A stretch of 64,000 bases of DNA from Nymphaea colorata (taxonomy: Eukaryota; Streptophyta; Magnoliopsida; Nymphaeales; Nymphaeaceae), in contig NC_045140.1 of NCBI RefSeq assembly GCF_008831285.2, forward strand, positions 10,352,505-10,416,504, given 5' to 3'. Position numbers and translations under genes: made by a program. Below are positions 48,090 to 60,761 of this stretch, piece after piece (within the stretch, counting starts at the first letter, position 1; each line of letters opens with the position of its first letter). The notes below the pieces were generated by a model, which searched no databases, was not told the origin of the DNA, and saw nothing but the letters and a program-made list of their open reading frames with translations.

Positions 48090-49121
48090 TTATCAAATTA
48101 TCAATTATTTATTTAATTAATTAATTAAATTATTTTGTATAATCATATAATATGTCCAAAAGCCGTAGGTATTTGATATACAATACATAATTCACAAATT
48201 TAAAAACAAAAACCTTTAACTAGTAGAAAAACAATATTTGATTTAATAAATTATGTGATTTGATTAAATAATACAAATTTATGTAAAAGAACACTTATTG
48301 CAATAAAGCTAAGAGGGCTAATCCAAAAAGTTAGTGAGGATGTGGAAGAATGAATGTTTGACATCATTGAAACACTATTTTTACAGATATAAAGCAAAAG
48401 TCTTTTAATTAACTCAATGAAATTAAAAAAAAACATTAAACAGTATCTTTCTTAAATGAGAAATAATATAGGTCACTTGATTTAATAATTTTCAATAAGT
48501 GATATCATTAAATAATAGTTTACTTCATCAAAATATGTTATTATTTAAAAATAATCAAATCAATGTTCAATATGCACAATTGATACGAAAAAAGTATGAA
48601 ATGTCATATGAATAACTTATGAAAAAACAAATCATATGGAAAACTTGTGGAAAAATATAGAAATCATATAAAAAATATGTTTTATAATAAATAGAAATCT
48701 CAAACGCATTATGATATTCATTTTAAGTTGAAAGCATCTTCACTGTTTCAAATAAATATGTTTAATATCAAAAATCTACTAAACACATAAAAAAATATAT
48801 CAAATTATTAATTTACTTATTTAATCAATCAAATAAATTATTTTATATAATCATATAATTTATTCAAAAGTCTTAGGTATTTTATATATAACACATAATT
48901 CATCAACTTGAAAACAAAAGCCTAACTTAGTAGGAAAACAACAAATTGTTTGATTTAATAAACTATTTTATATATCATTGGAGTAATTATACAATTTTAT
49001 GTAAAAAAAAATATTGTAATAAAGATAAGAGGTCTAATAAATTATCTGATATATCATTGAACATTCTTTTTACGAATGTGACACAAATTATTTCAATTAA
49101 CTCAACGAAATAAGAAAAAAT
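48090..49121. repeat. AT-rich repeats spaced about 710 bp apart
   Basis: A block beginning TATCAAATTAT at about 48089 recurs at about 48799. Both copies keep the same order of landmarks: TATAATCATATAAT, TAGGTATTT, ACACATAATTCA-like, TTTGATTTAATAAA, TTTATGTAAAA, then AATTAACTCAA. The second copy is cut at about 49121 where LINE-B starts. The stretch is extremely AT-rich and non-coding. Confidence 0.7.
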
Positions 49122-49170
49122 CATGGAGATGAACCTACGGTGGTGTTCCCTATTGAAGCGTACCAGAAAA

Positions 49171-50398
49171 TGGAGGACATATACCGTTTTGCAGCTATGT
49201 CTGGATTCTACGGAGAACGATCAAGCACAAGCACGGATTACCGGTATGTATTTCAGACCTTACGTAAGCTTTGGGTGAACATTGTCTGTCCAAAGTTTTC
49301 TGTCATTGGGAATGGGTGATTTTTGGTACGGGTGAGTTCTGAGGAAGAGCTCATGGAGATTTTGTGCAAAAAATGGGTTGTTGGGGGCCATTTTCTTATT
49401 TCTAGTTGGTGGAAGCTAGGATGTGAGTTACGTGTGCATGAAGAGAAATCTATTCCTCTATGGATTCGTTTGCCTCAACTTTCGGTGTTGTTTTAGAACT
49501 CTTATAGTTCTAAAGCCATAGCACAGGGTGTGGGAGCATCCTTTGTTAGAGCAGATGAATGTACTTTGCATAGGGATAAGATTGGCTTCACGAGATTGTG
49601 TATTGAAGTTCCTCTCAACTTTCAACCTGTGCCCAAAATCAAGTTAGAAGTAAGGGAAACCAAGCTAGTACAAGACGTGCTCTATGAATCTAAAATTAGG
49701 CTCCGCCATGTGTGTGGCACAACCTTGCACTATGAGGATGTGTGCAAGAATAGAGGGACAGCCTCGAACCTCATTGCAGAGGAGCAGGTCTGGAAAAAGG
49801 TATTAGTGCCTAAAAAAGCTAGAGGAGGCATTCAAAGAAGTGACCTCGACAATTGGAGACTTCATGCTAATAGATTTGCAGCCCTTAGCAACCAATTACA
49901 TGAAGTTGAAGGAAATGGCACTCAACATAATCGTGATATGGGTACTAATCTACCTTGTGGTGGTAGAGATGGGAATGCCTCCTCTAGTTAGTAGAAGGAG
50001 GTAAAGAGGGCTAGAGATACTCATTGCAAGACGTATAATAAAAGAGGGATGAAAGGAAAAAAAAACTATACAAATGGGAAGGGAGAGGGAACCAAGATTG
50101 AGAGCACTGAAAGCCGGTTGTCCAATCCCTTTTTCAATATTAAAAAGCTGGCAAGTAATAGCGCTAGTGACCAAGCTGGCCCATCAAGGTTCAGGTTCAC
50201 AACTGGGTCCAAGGACTCCATGCCAGTCAAGGGGAAGGATGGTGACTTGTCTAAGCAGGGAAAGCCCGAACAGGCTTCAGCCATTGCAGGTAGACAAGGG
50301 GAGATAGCTGAAGATAGGCAGAGGGGGACCCGAAAGTCTACAAGGTTTGCTAGCAAGGGGAAGAAAGGTCAGTCTCTTGACAAAAATTTTAACTTGTA
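49171..50398 (+). pseudogene. LINE-B ORF1 remnant (DUF4283, CCHC)
   Basis: The DUF4283 core is clear: SEEELMEILCKKWVVGGHF, then EKSIPLWIRLPQLSVL, then a frame from 49530 with LVQDVLYESKIRL and a zinc knuckle CGTTLHYEDVC preceded by RHV (CX2CX4HX4C). A Lys/Arg/Ser-rich C-terminal part (50049-50398) follows a stop at 49991. It once coded an RNA-binding partner of ORF2. Confidence 0.8.
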
Positions 50399-50568
50399 AG
50401 AGGCCCTTGCGCATAACTGTAATGGCTCCAAGAAAACGAAAAAGGTGAATGATAATATGCACCCTACATTTATGGAACTCCCTCAAGTAGAGGGTAATGC
50501 AAGAAATGGGAATGACATCGTCCTCGTGACTGATGGTACTGCTAGTGAGGTACTGACACCTCCTGCCC

Positions 50569-53500
50569 ATGAAAATCTTTAGTTGGAATATCAGAGGCCT
50601 TGCTAAGAGGCCTGCACAACATGAATTGAGCCTTATCTTCAACAAGTTCAAACCCTCAATTGGTTTTGTACTGGACTCGATGATTATCACCCACAGGGTG
50701 AAGTTGATCATGGCAAGATATCACATATATAGATATGTGACTAATGCCGAGGGGCCTGATGGTGTTGTTAGAATCTTGTGCATGTGGAATGAGGAGGAGA
50801 TGGAAGCTTCCCATGTGGTGGCTGACCAGAACTGAGTTGGTGTCTCTTTCCTTTGATTAGTGGACAATAAAGTTTTTGTTGTGTTTGGTGTATATCTGCC
50901 ACCAAGATTTGGGGAAAGACTACAAAGTTTCTACCAACTTGAGGCTCTTGTGTCTAGAGTTAAAGGGCCGATTTTGCTTATTGGCGATTTTAACGTCATG
51001 TTAAGCAGTTGTAACAAATCAGGCTCAGCACCTTCAGCTAGCTCCTACTTATCTTTTAGTCATTTCATATATGCTTGCAGGTTAAAGGAGGTTGAAGACA
51101 GCAATTAGACGTTCAAGTGGTCAAACCATACACAAGGTCAAAACTCAGTGCAATGCAAACTGGATTGGTGCCTGCTGAATGATGAGTGGAAAACTAGATT
51201 TGGAGGAGAGGGCAGCCTTAAGGTTTAGATGTATGTAATTTCAGACCATTATGCGCTTATCAACCAGATCAGGGATGCTAGCGATGATCACAGGGGTAAA
51301 AAGCCGTTTAGATTATTTAAGTCTTGGTTGATGGACCAAAAAGGCAAGGCAGTGATGTTGGAAGCTTGGAGAGCTGTTGTCAGAGGATGCCCCATGTTGC
51401 GTCTCCTTATCAAACTGAATCGACTGGGAATGGTAGTATTAGAATGGAATAAGAATTCTTTTGGCGACCTCATAATAACATTGCTAATCTTCAAGCTAGC
51501 TTGGAGGGCTACAGGGATCTTGTGGAACAAGGGATTGAAGGTGCACTAGATGATGAACACAGGGTTAGGTAGCGGCTTTCTCAGGCCCTCCTCATGGAAG
51601 AGGTAATGTGGAAGCAAAGAGCTCGTATGCGCTGGCTTACAGAGGGTGATAAAAACACAGTTGTCTTTCATGTGATGGCTAAAACTAGACAAGCTAAACA
51701 TAAGATTAGAAGCCTTGAATGTGATGGGATAGAATATGTCCAAAGCTCGCAGATTCTTGAAGTATGCATGGATTACTTTAAAAAAGTCCTAGCTAGGGAT
51801 GAAGTGCAAGGGAATTTGTTTGACGGTATTGAAAACACAGTTAGGGTCACTGAGTCTGAAAATTCACAGCTTTTACAGCCTATCTCGGAGGAGGAGATGA
51901 CGGAAGGAGTGTGGAGTTTAGATAAGGGCAGTGCAGTTGGCGCGAATGGTTTTTCTAATTATTTCTTGCAGGAGTGTTGGGTGATGGTTAAGACTGAAGT
52001 GGTGAGTGTTGTGCAAGATTTTTTCTCGTCTGGGAAAATGGTGAGGAGTATCAATGGAACTATGATTTGCCTCATTCCTAAGAAAGTTAACTCTAAGAAA
52101 GTCGAAGATTTCAGGCTCATCTCCTTATGCAACACTATTTATAAGACCATAGCAAAGGTTATTGTTAACAGAATGAGGGGCATCCTTAGTCGTATTATCA
52201 ATGTTAACCAAGCTGCCTTTTTGAAAGGGAAACACATCCATGACAACATCATGTGGGTGAATGAGACCATAAATTCTAAGGAGTTTTGGGACAAAGGAGA
52301 TTGTTGCCTCAAACTTGATTTGATGAAAGCTCATGATAGGGTCTCCTAGGTCTTTTTGGCCAATAGCATGCAGTTTTTGGGACTTCATTTTAGATGGATT
52401 GATAGAGTCATGCAGTGTGTATCCTCTATGTCTTATGTTGTACTTGTGAATGGCAGGATGGGAGAGAAATTTGATAGGATGTGCGGCCTGCAACAAGGTG
52501 ACCCTTTGCCCCCTATCTCTTTCTTATTGTTATGGAAATGTTTAATCGTCGGCTCATCAAGGGAACAATTAGCAAAAACATCCTTATTCCAAAAATCAGG
52601 TGTGTGAGGCCTAATGGATGTGCTATGTTATTTGCTAACAATATCATTATGGTGGTTAAGGCCACCAAGAGAACTATTACTACTATTAAGGTGATTTTGC
52701 AGGATTTTGAATGCTTGGATGGCATGAAGGTGAAACAGCACAAGTCTGAGATTTTTGCGAGAACCATGGTTGATTGCCACATGTGGAAAATTCGGGGTAT
52801 TTTACACTAGTCTAATGACAGCCTCCCTTCAGAGTATCTCGGATTGCCATTATTCTTGGGCAATCTTACGGAAACTATTTGCTTTCCACTCCTCACTAAG
52901 GTGGAAAAGAGGTTGGCTGGTTGGAAGGCAAGAGTTTTGTCTTATGCAGGTCAAAAAGTTGACTTTCCACTCACTCGCAAATGAAAGCCCTCACAGAAGC
53001 CCTGACTCATCTAGATATTAAGATATATATAGAAGGAAGTGGAATAGCGGGTTCGGTAAACCGATGCATGAGCGGAGGCTCCCATGTCCCGCCGACCCTC
53101 CTGTCAGGTCGTCAAATGGCTCATAGGGAGTCAGAAGCAAGCAGAGGCCAGCTTTGCCTCATACGATGTGTGTTGATTACCTTGTCTTACTATTGGATGA
53201 TGGCCTTTAGATTGCCTAAGATTTTCTTGAAGAGAATCAAACAAGCTTGTATCAAATTCTTGTGTAATAAGGAAGACGGCTCTGGACACATCCATCTAAT
53301 CAAATGGGAGCGATTGTGTTTGCCTCTAGAGGAAGGAGGAGTTGGCATCAGAAGGCTAGAGGATGTCAACAGAGTGATGCTTGCCAACAGGTGTTGTCGG
53401 ATGTTGAGTAGCAGGGACCCCTGGGTTAACCTTTTTGAGGAAAAAATATTTAGTTCTCATAGTCTTTTTGGAGACTCAAGAGATCCCCTAATCAAAGATG

Positions 53501-54624
53501 GGGCAGGAAAAGACTGCAATGGGGTTGGAGTTGGATACAAAACAAAGTAGAATGGAAAGTTGGGAATGAAGAAAAGATCAGAATTTGGATTGATCGTTGG
53601 TAGTTCTTATCAATAGGATTGATGGTAATGATTATATGTTGTTGTGTAGTGATGTTAATATCAGCATTAGACAACAAACTCGTACCAATCAAGAAAGTCC
53701 ATCCTTTGCCTTCGCTGTGCATCTTGGAGTGTCCCCTGCCAACGTTAGGATAAGGGATACAGAGGATATTTTAGTTTGGAGTGATGATGGCAAGGCAAGC
53801 TTCAAGGCAGTGAGATATTTAATAAATGTCACAGTCAGGGTGTTAAGGAGTGGTGGTCGAGGAAGATATAGGTTAGCTACGCCCCTGCTAAGAGCTGCTG
53901 GCACTCATACATTGCTTGTAAAGGCAGACTGCCCACTCTCGATAGGATTCAAAAGACTAGGATTCATCTTGCTAATAGTTGTTCTTTTTGTCATTGTGCT
54001 AAGGAGACAAATGCCTATGTCTTAATTAATTGCAAAGTTGCAAAGGAAGTTTGGAGGTACATTGCTGCAAAGTTCAATAGAGTGAAATTTCCCCAAGGTG
54101 CAATTGCAGAGGCGTTCAAGTGATGGCTTCAAGCTAGGATAACGGAGAAGTGAAGACGTCAGTGCTGGAGGATGACCTTTTTAATTGTTTGTTGGAATTT
54201 GTGGTGCCTCCATAATAAATGTCTCCATGACAGTCTTCAACCACAGGTTGGTAGATTCAAAAGAGATGTTTGGAGGAGCTGCATGAATAGCTTTTCCTCT
54301 ATCAAGTGGACTACTAACACTGATATTAAGCTGAGGGTTTGGCTGAAAACTGGTCTCCATAGTGTGCACACCATTAGATCTAATAGAGAAGGGATGTTAA
54401 TCAACATTGTTAGAGCTTCTACTAGGCATGGACCGAAAATAGCTGGATTAAACTATGTGGAAAATGGCCAAATGGGTTGTGTGGTCATTATCAATGCTCG
54501 TGGAAGAATTCACGAAGGAGAAATGGCAGTCCTGGAATGCATTCTCAGATTCCATAAAGATTACGGTGGTGACTATGTTATTGTTTCCCTCGTTAAAGAT
54601 TGGGTAAGGAAAACTAGACAATAA
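50569..54624 (+). pseudogene. LINE-B ORF2 remnant (endonuclease, reverse transcriptase, RNase H)
   Basis: It starts MKIFSWNIRGLAKRP. Endonuclease motifs are LLIGDFNVML and SDHYAL (to about 51260). Reverse-transcriptase blocks run from about 51880 (AVGANGFSNYFLQECW), through LIPKKVNSKKVEDFRLISL, FLKGKHIHDN and GLQQGDPLPP, to FANN at 52631-52642. The C-terminal part has FRLPKIFLKRIKQA, a zf-RVT with CSFCHC near 53985, and an RNase H-like domain at 54400-54624. At least ten stops or frame changes interrupt it. Confidence 0.85.
52967..53151. other. About 185 bp of non-LINE sequence inside LINE-B ORF2
   Basis: LINE protein similarity stops after VLSYAGQKVDF and resumes at LIRCVLITLSYYWMMAFRLP. 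The intervening segment has higher GC and reads unlike LINE sequence. CTTT occurs at both edges (52963-52966 and 53152-53155), possibly a short target duplication or microhomology. Origin unknown; organelle DNA is one possibility. Confidence 0.45.
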
Positions 54625-54954
54625 CTGGAAGGAAGAAGGCTAAATTCTAGCTGGACTGGGTGTCTTCATCAATTTCACATGTGTATTTTTGTAGAGCAGG
54701 GGGCTGCGGCAGTTGACATAGGATGGTTGGTTATGGAGCATGCCAGTGATCCTCATGATTATTTTGCTGACTTGAAAATGTATATGCATTGCTTATAGGA
54801 TATGTTTGTCCTCATTTTTTGGTGAAGGGTTGGGTCAATCCTTTGTGTTTATAGTTGAAGTCTGTTTTGGCCTTCCCTTGTATATATCCATTTTGTTGGA
54901 ATAAAGGTAGGGGGCCTTACCCCCTAGCAAGCTCTTTACTTCAAGCACACACTA

Positions 54955-57900
54955 ATACTACCCTACCCTTTCAACTTGGGCGGCGGACTGGTGACACTCA
55001 GTTTGCCTCAAAGAAGTTCCATAACAGATCTAGTGAGAGCTTTGGTGAATATATCTGCATGAAGGAATGTAATGAGTAGTTAAAGAGCTCAAGGCAATTT
55101 TTTCTCATAAGAAATGATAGTCAATAGCTACATGTTTTATTGGTGAATGAAAAACTGACTTTATAGAGAACTGTAGTGCCGACATATTGTCACAATATAA
55201 TTCTGGGGGTTCTGAAATGCGGATGCCAAGGTCTTTGATAATGAAAGATAGCCCTGTAAGCTCTGCAGTAGCTGAAGCCAGAGATTTATACTCAGCTTTG
55301 GTCGTCGATCTAGCCACTATTGGTTGCTTTTTTGCTGCCCAAGATATGCAATTAGTCCTTATGAATGTACAAAATCCAGTGGTTGATCATTGAGTGTCCT
55401 AACATCCTGCCCATCAGAGTCAGAGAAGGCAAGGCTTGTCCGAGGGAAGAGCATGCAACCAAGATCAATGGTTCCTTGAATGTATCTAAGAATCCACTTG
55501 ACCAACATGAAATGACTCTGTGTGGGTTTTTGCATGCATTGGCTAATAAAGTTCACACTAAAGGAGATATCGGGACAGGTGAAGGTGAGATATTGTAGTC
55601 CTCCCACAAGGCTGCGAAAAAAGGTAGGATTGGCAAATAATGGATCTTCCGCTAGAGCCCAAAAATTTTGAATGAGTGGAGTGACTATAGGCATACATGC
55701 TTCATATTGACCTGTTCCAAAAGACTATAAGCATGTCACCTTTGTTTGAGAAACAGTCCGGTAGGAGTTTGAAGAACCACAATCCCACGAAGGTGATGAA
55801 TTATGCCCAAATCTCTCATAAAAAATTCCTTATGTGTTTCAATAATTAACTCTTGCATAAAATCAGTATTGCTGCCTGTCAATATAATATCACCCACATA
55901 TAATAGTAAAATAATAGTGAAGTGATGATGGTGACAAGCATAGAGAGATGAATCGGATATACTTGAGAAAGGTCCTTTAGATAATAAAAAGAATTCAAAG
56001 AGGTCATACCATGCTCTTAGATATTTTTGAAGACTGTAGAGAGCGTTATGGAGTTTACCTATGTGATTTGGTTTGGAAGAATCCTCAAATCCCTACGGCT
56101 GCTCAACCTAGACAGTTTCGTGTAATTCTCCATGTAAGAAGGCCTTCTTTACATCTAACTGTCTCACCTCCCAATTTCTAGAGAGGGTGATAGTTAAAAC
56201 AATTCAAATAGTGGTTGATTTAATGACCGGCAAGAATGACTCCAAAAAATCTATTGCCTGGAATCTAGTTGAAGCCACGAGCAACCAGTCTTGCCTTTGG
56301 CCGATCCAATGTTCCATCACTCTTCAACGTTGTTCTAAACACCCATTCGGTTGAGACAACATTCATATCAGACGTTCGAGGCACAAGAGTCCACGTTTGG
56401 CATTATTCTAAAGCTGCCATTTCCTCTTCGATGGCCTTAACCCAACCTAGGTGTTGTAAGGCTTCATTGATAGATTTGGGTTCAAAAACGACGGCAAGAG
56501 CAAGCAAATACTTTGGGCTTGGCTTTAACTATAAAACATCATACCTAGGCCTAGTTCAACTATGGTTCTCGGCCATGCCATTTTATGGAGGAATTTTTGG
56601 TCACACCTTTAAATTATACTGTTAAATTCTCCACCCTCATCTGTTTGAAAAACTTTTATATGTTTGTCAAACTGATTTTTGACAAATTTATGAAAATTCA
56701 TTAATATTTCAAAGAAATTTGATTTGAGCCACATGGGATAAAGCCAAATGAACCGAGTTGCTTCATCAATAAATAATGCATAATCTCTATGCTGGTGAGC
56801 AATAGTAACGGGGCTAGCTTCCATATTTCACAGTAAGCTTGGCAAATAGATTCAGAACAGTGATCATTAATTGACAAATATGGTAAACGACAAGCTTTTT
56901 CTAACTGACAATTTGGGCAAATGAAACTTCTACTGGAAGGGCCAACAACTTGAATGGTCCTGTTATTAACTAGAAAATCTACTACCTACTTGTTAATGTG
57001 GAGAAGGCAGTGGTGCCACACTTGTTTATTTGCTGCTTTAAATCTGTTTGAGAATAATGCATCATGATCCTTTCCATGCCATGAACCCATCCCCTCATGT
57101 TTTATTGCATAAAGACCATCCTGTCTATTTCCACTGGCCACTATCTGTTGACTCCTCTTCTCCTTTACAAGAAAATTGTTAGTTGAAAACTCAAACATAT
57201 ATGGCATATCAGCAGTCAATTAACTAACATAAATGAGGTTTTTCTTAATCTGAGGAACGACAAGAACATTCTTGAGAGTAAGGGAATTCTGCCCATTGTG
57301 AACTATGGCTGTTCCGACTTGAGTATTATCTAGTTTTTGTCCATTAACCACCATAACATATTCAGTTCTATAGTATTTAGATAGAGAGTTGAGTTTACCT
57401 GGGTCAGAGGTGACATGGGCAGATGCCCGAGTATCAGGGAACCACTAACAGTCTCGCCCATCAACGATCTTCATTGTTGCGAGCACTTGAGGAACTTGCT
57501 ATGGCTAAAAGGCTAGATTGAACTGGTGCCAACAATTAAGCAGAGTGTGATTTTTCTTGTTACAAATATGACAAATAGCACCCTTTTCTTGAGACGAGTT
57601 AAGCCTGTTGGAATTTCCGCTTCCTTTATTTTTACTGCCATTGTTAATTCGTGTTCCTTGACTAGTTTGCTGGAATTGATGCCCCTTGGAGCTGAAATTT
57701 TGGTTCCTATTTCCTTTGTGTTGCTGGTATTGGGCACGTTGATTAACAAAAGCAACTTATGCCCCAACAGGATCACCATACATATTTCTTACGATCTCAT
57801 GGCTTTCAAGAAGGGCAATGACTTCAAGAAAAGGAGGAGATGGAGGCCTCGTCAATGCGGTTCTTAAGGCCTCATATTCTGCTCTAAGACCAGTGGACAA

Positions 57901-58326
57901 CCAGAACACTTTAATTATCAGAAATAGGCTTTCCAATAGCTCCGAGTTCATCACATATATTTTTGAATTTGCTAGTGCACTCAACAATAGTAAGAGGTCC
58001 TTTTCTGTTTAGCTGAAGTTTCAGCATTAGAAGCATCTCACACTCCTGTGACTCATGAGCAAAGCAACTTGTTAACGTCTCGCATATCTGTCTAGATGTT
58101 TGGAGACCAATGACAAGTCAGTTTTCTTTGGCCAAGGTTCCAATGATTCAGCTTCTTAAGAGCCTATCCAACTTGCACCAGGCAATGAAGTTTGGATTTA
58201 GAAGTCACTCAGTTTCAGCAGCATCTCTTGCATTACTGTCACTAGAAACATATTTGTCAAGCATGGGTGTTTCTCCATTGATAAAGTCAGTCATGTCCTG
58301 ACTCGATCAGGCCTAAAACTTGTGTC
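54955..58326 (-). mobile_element. Copia-2: decayed Ty1-copia element, truncated
   Basis: Minus-strand copia domains in order from right to left: gag (58320-57757, with SPPFLEVIALLESHE), a CCHC knuckle (CHICNKKNHTLLNC, about 57580-57540), protease remnant, pre-integrase (57219-56986), integrase (56824-56609, with FQTDEGGEF), reverse transcriptase (about 56280-55360) and RNase H (55317-55105, with STTKAEYKSLA). Many stops and frameshifts. The reverse-transcriptase box is YVGD (55900-55889), so a catalytic Asp is lost. The gag start is cut off at 58327 by the copia-3 LTR. No intact LTR is seen at the left end. Confidence 0.85.
55105..58320 (-). pseudogene. Copia-2 gag-pol remnant
   Basis: The longest unbroken pieces are 55694-55359 (reverse-transcriptase C-terminus, SLVGGLQYLTFTCPDISF), 55317-55105 (RNase H, ELYCDNMSALQF), 57219-56986 and 57987-57757. 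None could make a working polyprotein. Confidence 0.8.
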
Positions 58327-58743
58327 TGTTAGCGATAAGGTTGTCGATCCAACATCCTCGCCAAATTTGCAATGTAAAACAAATTTTGAATTACAAGCCA
58401 AATATGGAAGAAATATGATTGACGTTCAGTGAAGGGAAGCAACTAATGCTCCAACGCATGACGATGTCAAGATCTATTCAAAAGGGAAAGAAATTCAAAT
58501 TTGTAATCAAGAACCAAAAATATTGGATCTTGATAGACCAGCCTGAAATTAGTATTTAGCTTTCTTTCCTCTCTAACATTTTTGTCGTTGTGGGAGAGGA
58601 TTCCTTCTTCAGAATTGTAAAGGAAGGAAAGACTCCATGGACGTAGGTCGAGCTCGACTGAACCACGTAATTGCTTGTGTGCTCACTCTCTATCTTTCTC
58701 TCTTGTTTCCTCTCTCTCTCTCTCTCTCATTCAATTTTTTACA
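58327..58743 (+). repeat. Copia-3 5' LTR
   Basis: 417 bp from TGTTAGCGATAAGG to TTTTTTACA, with a (CT)n tract near its end. It matches 63637-64000. Confidence 0.9.
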
Positions 58744-58778
58744 TAGTATCAGAGCCAGGTTTGCTTCAGCAATCTACC

Positions 58779-59381
58779 ATGGCAACCGTCAATCCTCAAT
58801 GGAATGCTATTGCAAGCCTCGTATCTGTCAAGCTGGACGAAAACAACTATCTTCTCTGGAAATCGCAACACCGTAGTGCCATGTATAGCCAAGATTTATT
58901 GAGGTATGTTGATGGCTCTTTCACTCCACCACCGGAAAAACTGAATGATAATTCCACAAAAATAAATCTAGAGTACATCAAATGGAAGCGCTCCAACCAG
59001 CTTGCGTTGAGCTGGATATTGCCAACTGTTACTGAATCTATACTCACTCAAAGTATCTCCTATGACACAGCTCGTGAAGCCTGGGTGGCCCTGGCTAAGG
59101 CCCATGCATCTCATTCAAATATTTGTATTCTTCAGTTAAAGAGGAATTTGCAAAATGCCAAAAAGAATAATAAAAGTATGTTAGAATATCTCAACCACGT
59201 GAGGTTTTTGGTTGATTCACTTCTAGTTGTGAATGAAATTGTATCTGATTCAGATCTGGTTTTGCATACTCTCAACGGTTTGTCAAGTGAGTATGAGAGA
59301 TTTATTACTACAGTCACCATGTCCAAAATACTACCCATTTTTTCTGAGTTACATGATCTCTTACTCAATCAAGAGCATTAA
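58779..59381 (+). pseudogene. Copia-3 gag (open for 200 codons, then broken)
   Basis: ATG at 58779 opens a 200-codon frame with the copia gag signature (KLDENNYLLWKSQ, EAWVALAKAHASHSN, LNGLSSEYERF). It stops at 59379-59381; the normal gag continuation follows in the same frame after that stop, with a Gly/Arg-rich stretch and a knuckle CQFCGCRNHTTGTC at about 59597-59640. Gag packages element RNA; this copy is truncated. The upstream in-frame Leu/Ser-rich codons from 58671 lie in the LTR and are not part of it. Confidence 0.85.
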
Positions 59382-59738
59382 CTTCAATTGCTTGCTCCTA
59401 AAAATCCTGCCCAAGTTGAGTCTTTAGCAACAACTTTTTTCACTCAATAAGGAGGCTATGGTGGTCATGGAAACTATGGCAGCCATGGGGAAAATAGTGG
59501 TTGTAATGGTCGTGGTGGCCGTAGCCGTGGAAGGAACTCTTACCCTGCTGGACGAAGCTCTCTAGAGCAAAAGAATTCTAAAAATCAACAGGTTACATGT
59601 CAATTTTGTGGGTGCAGAAATCATACTACGGGGACGTGCTATGACATACCTAAGGCCTTTATGGTCATGGCTTTGAATGGAGGACACGACAATGCCTAGT
59701 ACCTTGATAGTTGTGTGACCCACCATCTGACTCATAGT

Positions 59739-60753
59739 TAGGGCTGGGCATCGGGCCGGGCCATCCTGGCCCAGCCCGAAAAAAATGTCCAAATGCAAGC
59801 ACGTTAAAGCCATCAGGCTAGCCCGAGACCCGGCCCATTCCTTACGGGGCCGGGCTGGGCTTTTGTATTATCGGGCCTCGGGCTTTCGTGTATGCCCGAG
59901 GCCCTGCCCGGCCCGATTATTGGGGGGCTGGGTCTTGCTTTCTGGGGCTGGGTTTTTTCTGAGAAGTCGCAGGAGAGCTAGCGAGAGAGAGGGAAGAAGA
60001 GGAAGGGAGGAAAATGAAGGGAGAAGAGGTATCGCAGCAGCGGAACGGTGATGAACAGATCCAATGCTCAAGGGAATGAGAGGCAGGAAAGGGTGTCGTG
60101 CCTCCTTCCTTCTTCCGTTGCTCTGCGCCCTCCCTCTTTTCCCTTCCCCCTCCTTTTAATTTCCCTCTTCCCACACTCCCTTTGCACTCGGTTAGTCTCA
60201 CCCATCAATTAGAGTGGGGAGGTAAGCGAAGGATACAAGCCTCAAGTAGACGATGGCAGCAACTTCTCAGGGACAAACAGAATGGAGGTTGTTCGAGGTG
60301 GCAGCGAGGCTTCCTCTTGAATCAATCTCTCTCCCTCTCTCACCTTCACACATAGAAGGGTGGTGGGGAGTCGAGGACAGTCAGAGGGCAGTGGATTGAG
60401 GATACTATGCAAAATTTTTCTAGCCTCGATGGGTGATTGGCGACAGGGACTCGGAGAATCGAAAGCAGAGGAGGCTCAGGCAGTTGCAGCGCTGAATGAA
60501 CGATGGTCGACGGCTCGAAGTTTCAAATGGGAGAGAAAGAATGGAAGTTGAAGAAACCCTAACATATTTTAAAAAAAAATTAAGTAACCGGGATTTTCGG
60601 GCCCCCGACAACATGTATTTTAAACCCGAGCCTGACCTGTTAATTACAGGGCCGGGTCGGGCCCGATTAGAAAAGCCCGTTAAACCATTTTCAAGGCCCG
60701 GGCCTGAGTTGGGCCGGGTACCCGGCGGCGGCCCGGCCCGGTGCCCAGGCTTA
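59739..60753. mobile_element. Non-autonomous GC-rich hAT element with perfect target duplication
   Basis: The 1015-bp insert begins TAGGGCTGGGCATCGGGCCG; the reverse complement of its end reads TAAGCCTGGGCACCGGGCCG, a near-perfect inverted repeat. The 8-bp sequence CTCATAGT occurs exactly on both sides (59731-59738 and 60754-60761), the hallmark of hAT transposition. Both ends are rich in GGGCC/GCCCGG words. No transposase is encoded; open frames inside are low-complexity. It lies in the protease region of copia-3, just after VTHHLTHS, and is younger than that element. Confidence 0.9.
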
Positions 60754-60761
60754 CTCATAGT

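Larger units (their letters stand above)
49122..54930 (+). mobile_element. LINE-B: near full-length, inactive plant L1-type retrotransposon
   Basis: Domains occur in the standard plant LINE order: DUF4283 and CCHC knuckle (ORF1), then endonuclease, reverse transcriptase, zf-RVT and an RNase H-like domain (ORF2). A 3' region ends near TTGGAATAAAGG (54898). The left edge is set where the AT-rich repeat copy breaks off. Many stops and frame changes, a FANN in place of the catalytic FADD, and a foreign 185-bp insert show it is dead. No poly(A) tail or target duplication was found. Confidence 0.85.

Noticed and set aside
58110-58301. 63-codon plus-strand frame
   Set aside because: The opposite strand carries clear copia-2 gag similarity, so this is its shadow.
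59785-60355. Several frames on both strands inside the GC-rich hAT element
   Set aside because: They are low-complexity Arg/Gly or Pro/Ser sequences and none resembles a transposase or captured gene.
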